From positions 1 to 42,100 of the forward strand of contig UQBO01000011.1 in the NCBI GenBank assembly GCA_900539225.1: a stretch of 42,100 nt of DNA. The letters run 5' to 3'. The position numbers and the translations under genes are program-made. The DNA is from an uncultured Eubacteriales bacterium. GTDB lineage: Bacteria > Bacillota > Clostridia > Tissierellales > Peptoniphilaceae. This document shows positions 17,162-25,850 of the stretch, one piece after another. How positions within the stretch are numbered: the stretch's first letter is position 1; every line of letters begins with the position of its first letter. The notes under the pieces were generated by a model. That model ran no database searches. It worked only from the letters and a program-made list of their open reading frames with translations, and had not been told where the DNA came from.

Positions 17162-18481
17162 CTATACCTCCTCATTAAAATTTTCTTCTAACATCGAATC
17201 GTCCTCAATATCATAAACCTTGTCATGATTAGGAATTTCAATGCCTCTCACATCAAGCCTACCCGTAACTACATCGGATATGAGAGATTGTTTTAGACTT
17301 TCTAAGTTTTTTATAATATCACTTATATTCTTTGCCAAATTAATCTTTTTCCCATTAAAGCGATTTAAATTCTTTACAATTTTTTTCTGTGTATGAATAT
17401 CAGGTAAGATTATATAAGAATCTTTTAAAATGAATTGGGTTATACTATAAACCTTTATTCCTTTCGCATTAGCTCTTATTTGTGCTCTCCATAAATCTGA
17501 TTCAAAAAAATATGCAATATATTCACTATTAAAATTTACTTTTGGCTTTGCTACAATTGTGTGATAACTAGCGTATACTATTCCAGAATCTTTTTTATAT
17601 GAAAAATTTCCACTTCCTTCTAAATCTTCCGACGTATCGCAAAATACAAAGTCTCCCTGATTAAGATTTGCAAAAGTGTTTAACTTAACATGAGATCCTA
17701 AACTTTTTAGATTTTTATCATCACTGGAAAATGAAAATCTATTTTTACCATGAATCTCCCCATAGCTTATACATTTTATGCCATTTTCAGATAAATCGTC
17801 TTTTGTTACATTTAACCCTTTCCCAAATTCAAATATATATTTTAACTTTACCTTTTCACCATCAACTGCATTAAATATATTATTAATAATTATGGTAAAA
17901 TTTATTTCTAATTTCTTTATCTTCTGTTTTTCTAGTTCTATCAGCCTATCAATCTCATTGATTTTCCAATCGAGGAATCTTGCGATTTGCTCTTGCTCCT
18001 CTTTTGGAGGAACAATCATATCAAGCATTAAAAAATTATCAGGAGTTATTGTGTATCTTAATGATTTTGAATGCAATTTATATGAACGGTCCTGAAATAT
18101 TTTGTCAAAAATATATTTATAATAATTCATAAATACAATATCGGATTCAAATACCTGATATGCAGGGCTTATCATTCCACAATATTTTGATACATCAGAA
18201 AACACTGCAGAAACATCCAAATCAAATAAGCATAACACTAAATCATCTTTACATACCCTTTGATATGTATCATATGACATAGGAGTTTTCCCTTTTGAGT
18301 CTTCAATATTTATTTTTTTAATTCCCATGGTAGTTAATGATAGTAGCTGAGCTAACTCACTTTCATTGCCTATTATATTCTTTTTATGTTTAAATAAATT
18401 CTTATTTCTAACTGTCTCCCAATGACTTGGCACTTCATTAAGCCATGGCAAATCCACCTTTTTATATTCCTTATATCTCAT
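17162..18481 (-). CDS. hsdS: Type I restriction specificity subunit HsdS
   Basis: 439 residues that set the DNA target of the complex. Two target-recognition domains are separated by the conserved helical spacer IVPPKEEQEQIARFLDWKI (about 165-183) and EIDRLIELEKQKIKKLE. The second half ends in ILPDIHTQKKIVKNLNRF and a C-terminal helix with LISDVVTGRLDVR, the usual closing motif. The N-terminus is typical (WLNEVPSHWE). It overlaps the end of hsdM by 11 nt and is followed after 1 nt by hsdR. The recognition sequence cannot be predicted from these domains by eye. Confidence 0.93.
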   Translation of the reverse strand: MRYKEYKKVDLPWLNEVPSHWETVRNKNLFKHKKNIIGNESELAQLLSLTTMGIKKINIEDSKGKTPMSYDTYQRVCKDDLVLCLFDLDVSAVFSDVSKYCGMISPAYQVFESDIVFMNYYKYIFDKIFQDRSYKLHSKSLRYTITPDNFLMLDMIVPPKEEQEQIARFLDWKINEIDRLIELEKQKIKKLEINFTIIINNIFNAVDGEKVKLKYIFEFGKGLNVTKDDLSENGIKCISYGEIHGKNRFSFSSDDKNLKSLGSHVKLNTFANLNQGDFVFCDTSEDLEGSGNFSYKKDSGIVYASYHTIVAKPKVNFNSEYIAYFFESDLWRAQIRANAKGIKVYSITQFILKDSYIILPDIHTQKKIVKNLNRFNGKKINLAKNISDIIKNLESLKQSLISDVVTGRLDVRGIEIPNHDKVYDIEDDSMLEENFNEEV

Positions 18482-19538
18482 AATTTAAGCCCTCTAGAAT
18501 AGAATCCATAAGTCCTTCGGATTCGGCTTCCAGTTTTTTGATTTCTTCTACCAATTCTTTTACGCTTGGTAATTTTTTAGGCACATAGAAGTATTTTGTA
18601 AAGTTGATTTCATAGCCTGTTTGAATAGATTCTTCATCTACCCATGCATCTTTGTGGTATGGCAAAACTTCTTTTTCTATAAAGGCTTGTATACCGCCTT
18701 CATAGTTTAGTGATATTTGCTCACTGTCCCTAAGCTCAGTGTCTACTATGATATTACCTTCCTTGTCTTTTATCGGCTCTGCACTCTCATCTTTCGATAC
18801 AAACACATCAAGTAAGCCTGTCTTGTTTAAATTGTTTAGAGTCACTCCAGCTAAACCCTTAGCTTTTTTATTAAATTCTTTTTCAAATTCTGTATAGGAT
18901 AAGTAGTCTTCGTCTCTTTGTAAGTCTTTTAATATTTCCAGATAGCTTATCATCTTATCTTTACTTGCTAATTCATCTTTTGATCCTTTAGTGCTTTTTA
19001 CTCCTAAGTCTTCAAAGTCTTTTAAACGTTTTTCATCAAAATTATTATCAAGAACTCCTAGTTTCTTTAGTATATCCTCAAACTTAAAAACTGTGTCATA
19101 ATTTATACTGACCTTTTGCCTAAGTGGTCTTTCAACTGTTACTTGATAATATCCAAATTCTTCATTGTCAAATATTTTTGAATTTTCATTTTCTTCAAAA
19201 TTTAGATATAAATTCAATATTTCTTCTTGATTTTCCCTACTTAGCTCAGAGTTTTTCTTGCCCATGTTCTTTCTTAAAGGAGTTTTGATTTTAGATGCAT
19301 CTATAAGCTGGATTTTTCCTTTTCTTCTTTCTTCTTTACGATTTGAAAGTATCCAAATGTACGTTGTTATACCAGTATTATAGAAAATGTTTTCTGGCAA
19401 CTGAATAATAGCTTCAAACAAATCGTTTTCTATCATGTATTTACGAGCATTGTTTGCACCATTGCCAACACCACCAGTAAAAAGGGCTGATCCATTATGA
19501 ACTTCTACAATGCGTGATCCCATTTCTGTATCTTTCAT
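18471..19538 (-). pseudogene. hsdM: hsdM, 3' part after frameshift (C-terminal half of methyltransferase)
   Basis: 355 codons beginning MKDTEMGSRIVEVHNGSALF, which is internal sequence of a normal HsdM. GVGNGANNARKYMIENDLFE and LPENIFYNTGITTYIWILS follow, as in intact methyltransferases. It is not an independent gene: it continues the 5' part after a one-base shift. The ATG overlaps the premature stop of the 5' part as ATGA, which could allow re-initiation and give a split enzyme. It ends with a helical tail and overlaps hsdS. Confidence 0.85.
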
Positions 19539-20662
19539 CTTAGATATATTATTAATAAGAATAATAGTTGTCCGTCAGACACATCAGGAACCATTCTAAA
19601 GTCCGCTTCACCCTTATGACTTCTTACAAACCTTGAGTCTATAATATTCTTTTTTGGATCTTTATCAGAGCCTTGGCCAATTTTTTCTAAATCTGTTTTC
19701 CAGTTTTTGCCATATGGCGGATTAGAAAGCATAAAATCGAATTCTTTACCTGCTAGTCCATCGTTTGATATTGTTGAACCAAAATAAATATTATCCGCGT
19801 CTCTTCCTTGGCCTTTTAATAACATATCAGCTTTAGCTATAGCATAAGTTTCTGGGTTTATTTCTTGTCCAAAGATATGAGTAGTTATATTTTTGCCCTT
19901 AATTTTTGCTGACTTTTCCAGTCTTTCTACGGCTACTGTACACATGCCAAATGTTCCAGCAGCTCCGTCGTATAATGTGTATGGCGCATCTTTTATTTTA
20001 TCTTCTACAGGTATTATAGCTATATCAGCCATAAGTTCTATTACATCTCTAGGCGTAAAGTGCTCCCCTGCTTCTTCGTTATTTTCTTCATTGAACCTTC
20101 TAATAAGCTCCTCAAACAAGACTCCCATTGTGTGGTTGTCTAGTGCTGGCTTGATAACCTCTCCATCTGAATTCGTAACTGGATAAGGACTAAGATTTAT
20201 ATCATAAGAAACAAATTTCTCAATAACAGAGCCTAGTATCCCAGCTTCTGTCATAGTGTCAAGTTGATTTTTGAATTTAAATTTATCTAGTATTTCTCTT
20301 ACGTTTGGAGAGAATCCATCTAAATAAGCTTCGAAATTCTTCTTCAGATTCTGACTGTTTGTTTCACTCTTCAGGTCTTTTAATGTAAATTGAGAAATAT
20401 TATATATAGGTAAATCTACAGCAAGTTCCATGGCTACTTCCAGATTTTCCGCATTGTGCTGTTTAAATTTTTCTTTTAATTCTAATATTTCTTTTTTCTT
20501 AGGCTCAATGACAGCGTCAAATCTTCTAATTACAGTCATAGGTAGAATTACATCTCTATACTTGCCTCTGACAAAAATAACTCTTAGACAGTCATCGGCA
20601 ATAGACCAAATGAAGTTTACAAGTTTCGTATATTCTGCTGTATTTAATTTTTGATTATTCAT
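19535..20662 (-). pseudogene. hsdM: hsdM, 5' part before frameshift (N6-adenine methyltransferase)
   Basis: 375 codons with the HsdM N-terminal helical domain (TKLVNFIWSIADDCLR), HFTPRDVIELM, SAM motif I LYDGAAGTFGM and catalytic motif IV NPPYG within FDFMLSNPPYGKNW. The frame ends as DGQLLFLLIIYLR-stop, where HsdM proteins continue through an ISKMKDTEMGSRI-like segment. Adding one A near 19552 (TTATTA to TTATTAA) restores reading as LLNNISKMKDT into the downstream frame. Without both halves the complex would lack host modification, yet HsdR and HsdS are intact. Possible causes are an assembly error, true decay, or a working split protein. Confidence 0.88.
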
Positions 20663-20833
20663 AACATTTCATTCCTTTTCTTTAAATAATCCTTCACATT
20701 ATGCCCTTTTGTTTAATACTTCCCAATCCTAACAATTAATTTTATCGTAGTATTCTTAAGAAATTAAGAAAAATTGCATTTCATATATTTTTTATTTATA
20801 TTCATTATATCATATTTGTATGATTTATAAAAC

Positions 20834-20861
20834 AAAAAAGAGATAGTATCTAAACTATCTC
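20834..20861 (-). terminator. Terminator of the DUF4177 gene
   Basis: A perfect 8-bp stem (GAGATAGT/ACTATCTC at 20854-20861 and 20840-20847) is followed by six U on the minus strand. It separates the DUF4177 gene from hsdM. Confidence 0.88.
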
Positions 20862-20870
20862 AATCGTATA

Positions 20871-21068
20871 TTATTTATTCACTTTAAATACTATAGTGTA
20901 CTTCACTAGCTGAGCAGAGCTCCACTTTTCATTAAGTACAGGAAGTATTTGAACTAGCTCCCAGCCTTCACTTGCCTTTTCATTGATGATCTTTTTCACT
21001 TCATCAAAAGTGTCTGTTTTGCCAGCCTTTAGGCCGCCTTCAATTTCTACGTCAATAAATTCGTACAT
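20871..21068 (-). CDS. DUF4177 domain protein
   Basis: A 65-residue single-domain protein. The family pattern is clear: an N-terminal beta-strand MYEFIDVEIE, then EKASEGWELVQILPVLNEKW and QLVKYTIVFKV. Function is unknown; the family is common in Firmicutes. A ribosome site (GGGGAT) and a good promoter (21099-21127) lie upstream. It sits just before the restriction operon, and a diverged, truncated copy lies just after it at 14109-14241. Confidence 0.8.
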   Translation of the reverse strand: MYEFIDVEIEGGLKAGKTDTFDEVKKIINEKASEGWELVQILPVLNEKWSSAQLVKYTIVFKVNK

Positions 21069-21098
21069 AATATCCCCATTCGTTTTGTTTATATTTAT

Positions 21099-21127
21099 AT
21101 TATAATACGATAAAATTGAATTTTCAA
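21099..21127 (-). promoter_or_regulatory. Promoter of the DUF4177 gene
   Basis: TTGAAA (21122-21127), a 17-nt spacer and TATAAT (21099-21104) on the minus strand, about 30 nt upstream of the start codon. Confidence 0.7.
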
Positions 21128-21130
21128 TAT

Positions 21131-21388
21131 TTATTTCTTTTTAATGCTCATACCGACACTCATGCCAAGCATCATGCCAACCGACAAGCCGATGGCTATA
21201 TTGTCAGCATCCATTGCTATGGATACAGCAATTCCTAAGCACATGCCTATAGCCATGCCCTCAGACATGTAGGTTTCTTCCGTTTTTTCGCCCTTGTCAG
21301 TGCCTTGCCTTTTCTTAGCTGTTTGTATGATGTAGACCACTACTACACAGACAATGAGAAGAGGAAGTATAATTCTTAAAATTTCCAT
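21131..21388 (-). CDS. Small glycine-rich membrane protein
   Basis: 85 residues. An N-terminal helix (ILRIILPLLIVCVVVVYII) is followed by a short charged loop. The second half, GMAIGMCLGIAVSIAMD and IGLSVGMMLGMSVGMS, has Gly/Met-rich spacing that suggests packed helices (glycine-zipper-like). The C-terminus is lysine-rich. Function unknown. AGGAGATG precedes the ATG. Confidence 0.65.
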   Translation of the reverse strand: MEILRIILPLLIVCVVVVYIIQTAKKRQGTDKGEKTEETYMSEGMAIGMCLGIAVSIAMDADNIAIGLSVGMMLGMSVGMSIKKK

Positions 21389-21476
21389 ATTTTCATCTCC
21401 TATATATCTTACTAATTTTATTTTATCATTTTATCGGAACAATATATCTCATTTATCAGGCCAACACCCCACCTAC

Positions 21477-22085
21477 TCACTCTCTATTCATATAATACTC
21501 ATCGCAGAACTTATCCCACTTCTCTATATACTCCTCATGTTCAAGCAAGATCAAGTCTTTTGCTGAGTATATATTTCTTTTTCTTGCTTCATCAAAGAAG
21601 TAGTCGAAGCCATCGAAGTCTTCGCTAAAATAAGCGTAGACGTGCTTAAAGCCAAGGATATATGCAAGGTAGAGGCGTGTATGGCCGTCCAGGGATGCGT
21701 AGGCACCTTCGTGCATCGCAATTGGAATAATCACGTCTTCTTCTCTCGTAACAAAGGTCTTTACTGCTTCTAATTTATCTCTATCGACAAAGAACTGTAT
21801 TGGCTGGATTTTATCAATATCAAGCTTAAAGAGCTCTAGGTCTTTGAATTTCTTTACAAGCTTGCCGCTTTCATCATAAAATTTCGTGATATGCTCTGCA
21901 TTGAAGCGAAACTCGTCTATGACCTCGTCGAAGTAGCTTTCATCACCTTTTATAATTGCCTCGCTCTGTGATATGATTTTAATCTCTATAGCCGCATCGC
22001 CATTTACAATGTAGCAGCCATGCTGATTAAGTGCTTCTTGACTGAAGCGATGGTCGTCGTATGTGTTGATTCTAATTATGCTCAT
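21477..22085 (-). CDS. ParB/Srx-fold-like protein, unknown function
   Basis: 202 residues. A central segment, IPIAMHEGAYASLDGHTRLY with LAYILGFKHVYAYF, matches the core of ParB/sulfiredoxin-like domains (the DGHTR box binds nucleotide in that fold). N- and C-terminal parts are unassigned, and there is no helix-turn-helix as in partition ParB. It is probably a stand-alone enzyme or regulator rather than a chromosome-partition protein. AAGGAG lies 6 nt before the ATG. Confidence 0.6.
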   Translation of the reverse strand: MSIIRINTYDDHRFSQEALNQHGCYIVNGDAAIEIKIISQSEAIIKGDESYFDEVIDEFRFNAEHITKFYDESGKLVKKFKDLELFKLDIDKIQPIQFFVDRDKLEAVKTFVTREEDVIIPIAMHEGAYASLDGHTRLYLAYILGFKHVYAYFSEDFDGFDYFFDEARKRNIYSAKDLILLEHEEYIEKWDKFCDEYYMNRE

Positions 22086-22187
22086 TTCTTCTCCTTAAAA
22101 TTTTTCTATTAAATCTAATTTTATTTTATCATTTTATCGGAACAATAGCAAGGGCATCGGAATGATATATATACTTTTGCCGAACAA

Positions 22188-22216
22188 TTGACATGAATCT
22201 GGTAAAGTAGTATAAT
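22188..22216 (+). promoter_or_regulatory. Consensus promoter of the small lipoprotein gene
   Basis: A perfect TTGACA (22188-22193), a 17-nt spacer and a perfect TATAAT (22211-22216), on the plus strand, 38 nt upstream of the start codon. Confidence 0.85.
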
Positions 22217-22254
22217 AATATAAAGAATATCATAGTATTTATAGGAGGCGTTTT

Positions 22255-22584
22255 ATGTATAAATCTAGACGAATTATTGCTTTTCTTCTTTCTTTGATAC
22301 TTATAGCCTTAACATCTTTTGCTTGTGCAAATAATGATGAAGGCCGCTACACAAAGGCTGAGCTTGAAGCGATGGATGCACACGACTTGTATGAACTATT
22401 AAAAAAGAATGGTTTAGAAGTGGGCGCTGACATTAAGGAAATTCTTTCTGATAAACAGCTGGAAGAGTACATCAAAGAGGATTTTGATTTGCTTATAGAG
22501 GGTGCTTGCTCAAGAAATGATATGGCGTATAAAAATCTGGCTAGTGAAGTGGAGAAAGTTTACAAAAAATTGATTAAGGAGTAG
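22255..22584 (+). CDS. Small lipoprotein, unknown function
   Basis: 109 residues. A lipoprotein signal (RRIIAFLLSLILIALTSFAC) with Cys at about residue 24 is followed by a small acidic helical domain (ELEAMDAHDLYELLKKNGLE, then ILSDKQLEEYIKEDF). No family recognised. It has a consensus promoter, AGGAGG 7 nt before the ATG and a strong terminator, so it is probably well expressed. It is one of few plus-strand genes here. Confidence 0.7.
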   Translation: MYKSRRIIAFLLSLILIALTSFACANNDEGRYTKAELEAMDAHDLYELLKKNGLEVGADIKEILSDKQLEEYIKEDFDLLIEGACSRNDMAYKNLASEVEKVYKKLIKE

Positions 22585-22610
22585 TTTTTACTTAGAAACT
22601 GATATAAAAT

Positions 22611-22645
22611 GGCGATAGATTTTGATTCTATCGCCTCTTCGTTTT
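22611..22645 (+). terminator. Terminator between convergent genes
   Basis: A perfect 9-bp stem (GGCGATAGA 22611-22619, TCTATCGCC 22627-22635) with a T-rich tail. AUUUUAU follows it on the minus strand too, so it may serve the XRE gene as well. Confidence 0.75.
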
Positions 22646-22648
22646 ATT

Positions 22649-23233
22649 CTAATTAAATAATCTAAGTATAAAAATCGTAATTCCTACAATCAATAGAGTG
22701 ACTGCTACCCATAAAAAAACAACTATAATTTGTTGATATGGTCTTTTTGCTCTTTCTTCAATTTTCGCAATCTCGTCTAATCTTTTGCCTTCGGTGAAAG
22801 CTACAATCTCCTTGTATGTGTGAACATCATTGTTTTTCTTGATTTTCTCAATTTTTAGCGCAAAAAACATAGCGCAAGCCATTAATGCAAAATATGGAAT
22901 AAATCCATACAAGCCAATGAATTTAAGCATTGGTATCAATGAAATTATTGCTATTAAGAAAATAATCACCACCATCCAAGAATAGAAGTTCAATTTTTTA
23001 ACTTCTTCTGAGTTAATTTCCTTTTTCATTTGTTCAAGATCTCCTTTAATTAAATTATCAATTGATATTTCAAATACTTCACTTAGTAATACAATACTAT
23101 TTATGTCGGGATAATTTTTATTGTTTTCCCAATTCGAAATAGTTTGTCTCGTAACATATACTCTTTCTGCAAGTTCTTCCTGAGATAGACCTTTTTCATT
23201 TCTGTAATGTTTAATATAATTGCCAAGCTCCAT
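22649..23233 (-). CDS. XRE family transcriptional regulator with membrane helices
   Basis: About 194 residues. Residues about 1-60 are a Cro/CI-type helix-turn-helix (IKHYRNEKGLSQEELAERVY, then TRQTISNWENNKNYPDI). Three hydrophobic helices follow (about 84-103, 107-124 and 169-190), so this is a DNA-binding domain tethered to the membrane, a common Firmicutes layout for envelope-responsive or toxin-related regulators. The ATG at 23233 is 10 nt after AGGAGG; ATGs at 23242 and 23254 fit less well. The target is unknown. Confidence 0.85.
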   Translation of the reverse strand: MELGNYIKHYRNEKGLSQEELAERVYVTRQTISNWENNKNYPDINSIVLLSEVFEISIDNLIKGDLEQMKKEINSEEVKKLNFYSWMVVIIFLIAIISLIPMLKFIGLYGFIPYFALMACAMFFALKIEKIKKNNDVHTYKEIVAFTEGKRLDEIAKIEERAKRPYQQIIVVFLWVAVTLLIVGITIFILRLFN

Positions 23234-23297
23234 AAAATCCATACCTCCTTTCATGATAATTATAGTTGAGATCTTGTATTGTTTCTATCAAAGCTTC

Positions 23298-23325
23298 TTT
23301 ACATTTGTATATTTTTTCTTGTCAA
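23298..23325 (-). promoter_or_regulatory. Possible promoter of the XRE gene
   Basis: A perfect TTGACA at 23320-23325 and a poor -10 TGTAAA (23298-23303) with a 16-nt spacer, on the minus strand. Confidence 0.35.
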
Positions 23326-23425
23326 ACGCTTTTTACATTAGCTATATTGCTGATTTTGTTGTGTTTTCTAGATTAAATTCAAAGTTATCAAGACTCTACT
23401 TCTTGATATATTCTTCATACTCTTT

Positions 23426-23896
23426 TCACTCACCCAAGTACTTTACATATATTTGACAAGGGTTCCACTCGTCCCATAAATCCGGAAATACTTCTAGCTC
23501 TTTATATCCAACTGCTTTGTAAAATTTATTGGTGATGTCGTACTCATCGTAATGGCCGGGCTGAACGGTTTTTACTTGTGTGTAAGTGTAGCCTAAGCTC
23601 TTTGCTAAGTCTTCATAGGCCCTATTTAACTCTCTTCCAGCACCATGATTGTGGAATTTTTTCTTCACGCCCATAACAAAGATCTCTGCACAGTCTGGGC
23701 TGCTTGTGCCAAGGACGATGAAGCCTACTAGTTCGTCTTTATAAAAGCTTGCTAGAAATGGCTTTTCTTGTGACTCTTGAATGTAATTTTCTGTGCTCTC
23801 TGGCAAGCCGAACCATTCTGGCAAGTCATAAAGCACTTCTCTTGCGATATTTTCTTTTTCTTTTTCATCTATAATTTCTTTTACAATAAATTTCAT
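23426..23896 (-). CDS. GNAT family N-acetyltransferase
   Basis: 156 residues. The central strand AEIFVMGVKKKFHNHGAGRE is the acetyl-CoA-binding A motif (K-x-x-x-N-H-G-A-G-R). ITNKFYKAVGYKELEVFPDL gives the B motif near the C-terminus. Substrate unknown. No clear Shine-Dalgarno lies before the ATG; the DNA just upstream is a leftover Nudix gene end (23904-23945), so this gene may have lost its original leader by recombination. Confidence 0.8.
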   Translation of the reverse strand: MKFIVKEIIDEKEKENIAREVLYDLPEWFGLPESTENYIQESQEKPFLASFYKDELVGFIVLGTSSPDCAEIFVMGVKKKFHNHGAGRELNRAYEDLAKSLGYTYTQVKTVQPGHYDEYDITNKFYKAVGYKELEVFPDLWDEWNPCQIYVKYLGE

Positions 23897-23903
23897 ACAA
23901 CAA

Positions 23904-23945
23904 TTAGTCCATTATCCTTTCATCTGTAATTATATGCTCTACGCC
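23904..23945 (-). pseudogene. Fragment of a Nudix gene 3' end
   Basis: The minus strand reads GVEHIITDERIMD then stop, nearly the same as the last codons of the Nudix gene at 36297-36782 (GVEHIITDERL) and its broken copy at 27153. The rest of that gene is absent here. Confidence 0.6.
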
Positions 23946-23974
23946 ATTTTATAAACTTGCCTATCTATAAAATA

Positions 23975-24613
23975 TCACCACTTTTGAATTTCTCCACTCA
24001 TCTTAGATGCAAATAGAATATCGTAGATATAAAGCTGGATAGTCAGCATAATCAATATAGTAATAGTCCACAGAATTACTGGCTCATATAGGCTATATTT
24101 ACCTTTTATCTGAAATTTTCCAATCAATGAATCAGAGAATGATCTACTAAGTAATTCATATACTCCATAACCTAGTACTGCTCCAAAAATATTCGTAATC
24201 AAGTCGTTTATATCTGTAGTCCCAAATCCAAACATTTGAATGATTTCTATAGACAATGAAAATAGAAATCCAAGTAATAAAACTTTGGATAAGCTATTAT
24301 ATTGCTCATAGAGTAATGGCAGAAAAATTCCTAATGGAAGAAACAAAATTACGTTTAAAACTGCATCTTTAGGCCCTCTTATCATATCTATAAAAGGTAG
24401 CAATGAAAATCTCGGTGAAAAATTTGCTTTTAAACAAACACCTGTTGCAGACAAAACTCCGACAAGATAAAAAGAGAATATAAAAGCCAAAATTATATGT
24501 CCTTTGCTTGACCTATTGCCAAATGAATTTAATATTATAAAATATAATATTAGTAATGCCATAATAGGCAGATATCCACTTATTACGTGATTGAAAATAA
24601 ATTCTAAATCCAT
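23975..24613 (-). CDS. VanZ-like family membrane protein
   Basis: About 212 residues with five to six membrane helices. VanZ-family signatures are present: NVILFLPLGIFLPLL, FSLSIEIIQMFGFG, and TDINDLITNIFGAVLGYGVY. VanZ gives low-level teicoplanin resistance in the vanA cluster, but most family members have other, unknown roles. The ATG at 24613 follows GGGAGG by 6 nt. The gene lies 61 nt downstream of the phosphorylase gene, with a dyad in between. Confidence 0.85.
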   Translation of the reverse strand: MDLEFIFNHVISGYLPIMALLILYFIILNSFGNRSSKGHIILAFIFSFYLVGVLSATGVCLKANFSPRFSLLPFIDMIRGPKDAVLNVILFLPLGIFLPLLYEQYNSLSKVLLLGFLFSLSIEIIQMFGFGTTDINDLITNIFGAVLGYGVYELLSRSFSDSLIGKFQIKGKYSLYEPVILWTITILIMLTIQLYIYDILFASKMSGEIQKW

Positions 24614-24634
24614 AAAAATTCCTCCCTGTTTATT

Positions 24635-24658
24635 GTAAACACATTGTATCATGTTTAC
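24635..24658 (-). promoter_or_regulatory. Inverted repeat in the VanZ gene leader
   Basis: GTAAACA (24635-24641) and TGTTTAC (24652-24658) form a perfect 7-bp dyad with a 10-nt gap, containing a -10-like GATACAAT on the minus strand. The layout suits a repressor operator over a promoter; no matching -35 is evident. Confidence 0.4.
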
Positions 24659-24674
24659 TTTAACTATATTTTCC

Positions 24675-25424
24675 CTATATTTCTTTTAATAATTTCAATG
24701 CCAAATACAATTTTCCAAGATCGTGGTTGGCGCTATTAAGTCCCTCTACCTCATAAGAGCTCTCATTTAAGACATCTCCTGCTTCAAGAAAATTATAAAG
24801 CTCAAAGCCATAAAAATCACAAGCTGCTTGTACGCCTGCAAGCTCCATCTCTACTGCTATGCAGCCTTCTGACTTTCTCTTTGTGACAAGCCCGCGCGTC
24901 TCACGAAGCATAACGTCTGTAGTCCAGACCTTTCCCTTGATATATGGAGCTTTTTCCTTGATGAAAAATTCTTCAAGCTTATCATGGTTCTTGATAGCAA
25001 TGTAGTCTGAAGGAGTGGCATAATAATAAGATGCGCCCTCGCCCCTGTAAGCCTCTGTGGGTACGATGTACTTGCCAACAGTCTTTTCCTTGTCAAGGCT
25101 ACCACAAGAGCCAAACATAATAAATTTATTCGCACCTGTAAGCCAATTAACTTCATTACATTGTGATGAAGCAAGTGCCGAGCCCATCATGCTAAGGTAG
25201 AAGGCAAATTCTTGACCTTCAAAATGGCTTTTATATATTGGCATTGAGCCATTCGGTGAGCCTACTTTAGCAATTTCTTGGCACTCAAAATTATCGAGTA
25301 AATATTCTACTATCTTTTTTGAAAATATTACCAAGCATTTATCTATTAAATTTTTCTTCTCGCCATAAAAATATTCTAGACTTGTAATTGGCTCTGTGTC
25401 TATATCGTAACTATCTATTATCAT
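24675..25424 (-). CDS. Nucleoside phosphorylase (uridine/purine phosphorylase superfamily)
   Basis: 249 residues. It shows the superfamily phosphate and base-binding blocks: VGSPNGSMPIY, MMGSALASSQC, FIMFGSCGSLDKEKTVG and the ribose-binding AVEMELAGVQAACD. It cleaves a nucleoside with phosphate to a free base and ribose-1-phosphate in nucleotide salvage. Ribosome site GAGGG. Whether it prefers purine or pyrimidine nucleosides is not clear. No terminator separates it from the VanZ-like gene. Confidence 0.85.
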   Translation of the reverse strand: MIIDSYDIDTEPITSLEYFYGEKKNLIDKCLVIFSKKIVEYLLDNFECQEIAKVGSPNGSMPIYKSHFEGQEFAFYLSMMGSALASSQCNEVNWLTGANKFIMFGSCGSLDKEKTVGKYIVPTEAYRGEGASYYYATPSDYIAIKNHDKLEEFFIKEKAPYIKGKVWTTDVMLRETRGLVTKRKSEGCIAVEMELAGVQAACDFYGFELYNFLEAGDVLNESSYEVEGLNSANHDLGKLYLALKLLKEI

Positions 25425-25442
25425 ATTTTTCCCTCTCGATGT

Positions 25443-25823
25443 TTATATTATACCATTTGTGAGTAAAGCAATAATTATATTAAATGGTGTTTTTATAATA
25501 TTTATTAAATTATTTATATCAAATCCTGTAATTATGAAAAGGATTAAAACAGGATATAAAGAGTAGAATAGATCTATAGCTCTCAATTGTTTTTTTAAAG
25601 CTATTTTCAATAAAACTACAAGATTGATTACAATTAAAATAAAGTGAGCTAAAAGCAATAAAGCAAATATTAAATCTATAAGTCTACTTTGAGTGTTTTT
25701 TATAAGGTCTATATCGTAAATATAATTAAATTTTCCTTCAAATTTAATAAAAAATGCTATGAAAGATATTATAAGTAAATGTGATATTAAAGTAATTATT
25801 CTAAGTTTTTTATAGTTTTTCAT
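25443..25823 (-). CDS. Small membrane protein, paralogue copy 1
   Basis: 126 residues with about four hydrophobic helices; the N-terminus is basic (MKNYKKLRIITLISHLLIIS). It is nearly identical over about 115 residues to the protein at 30829-31188, and the similarity extends into the leader (AAATTTGAGGT before the ATG). The C-terminal last ~10 residues differ. Function unknown. The two copies flank a 5-kb block as direct repeats. Confidence 0.7.
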   Translation of the reverse strand: MKNYKKLRIITLISHLLIISFIAFFIKFEGKFNYIYDIDLIKNTQSRLIDLIFALLLLAHFILIVINLVVLLKIALKKQLRAIDLFYSLYPVLILFIITGFDINNLINIIKTPFNIIIALLTNGII

Positions 25824-25850
25824 TATTAAGACCTCAATTTTGTAATTACT

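Noticed and set aside
14109..21068. DUF4177 repeats as a target-site duplication of a recent insertion
   Set aside because: The two copies differ at several codons, too diverged for a duplication made by the insertion itself.
21477..22085. Chromosome-partition ParB
   Set aside because: Only the ParB/Srx core is visible; there is no helix-turn-helix domain and no parA or parS-like sites nearby.
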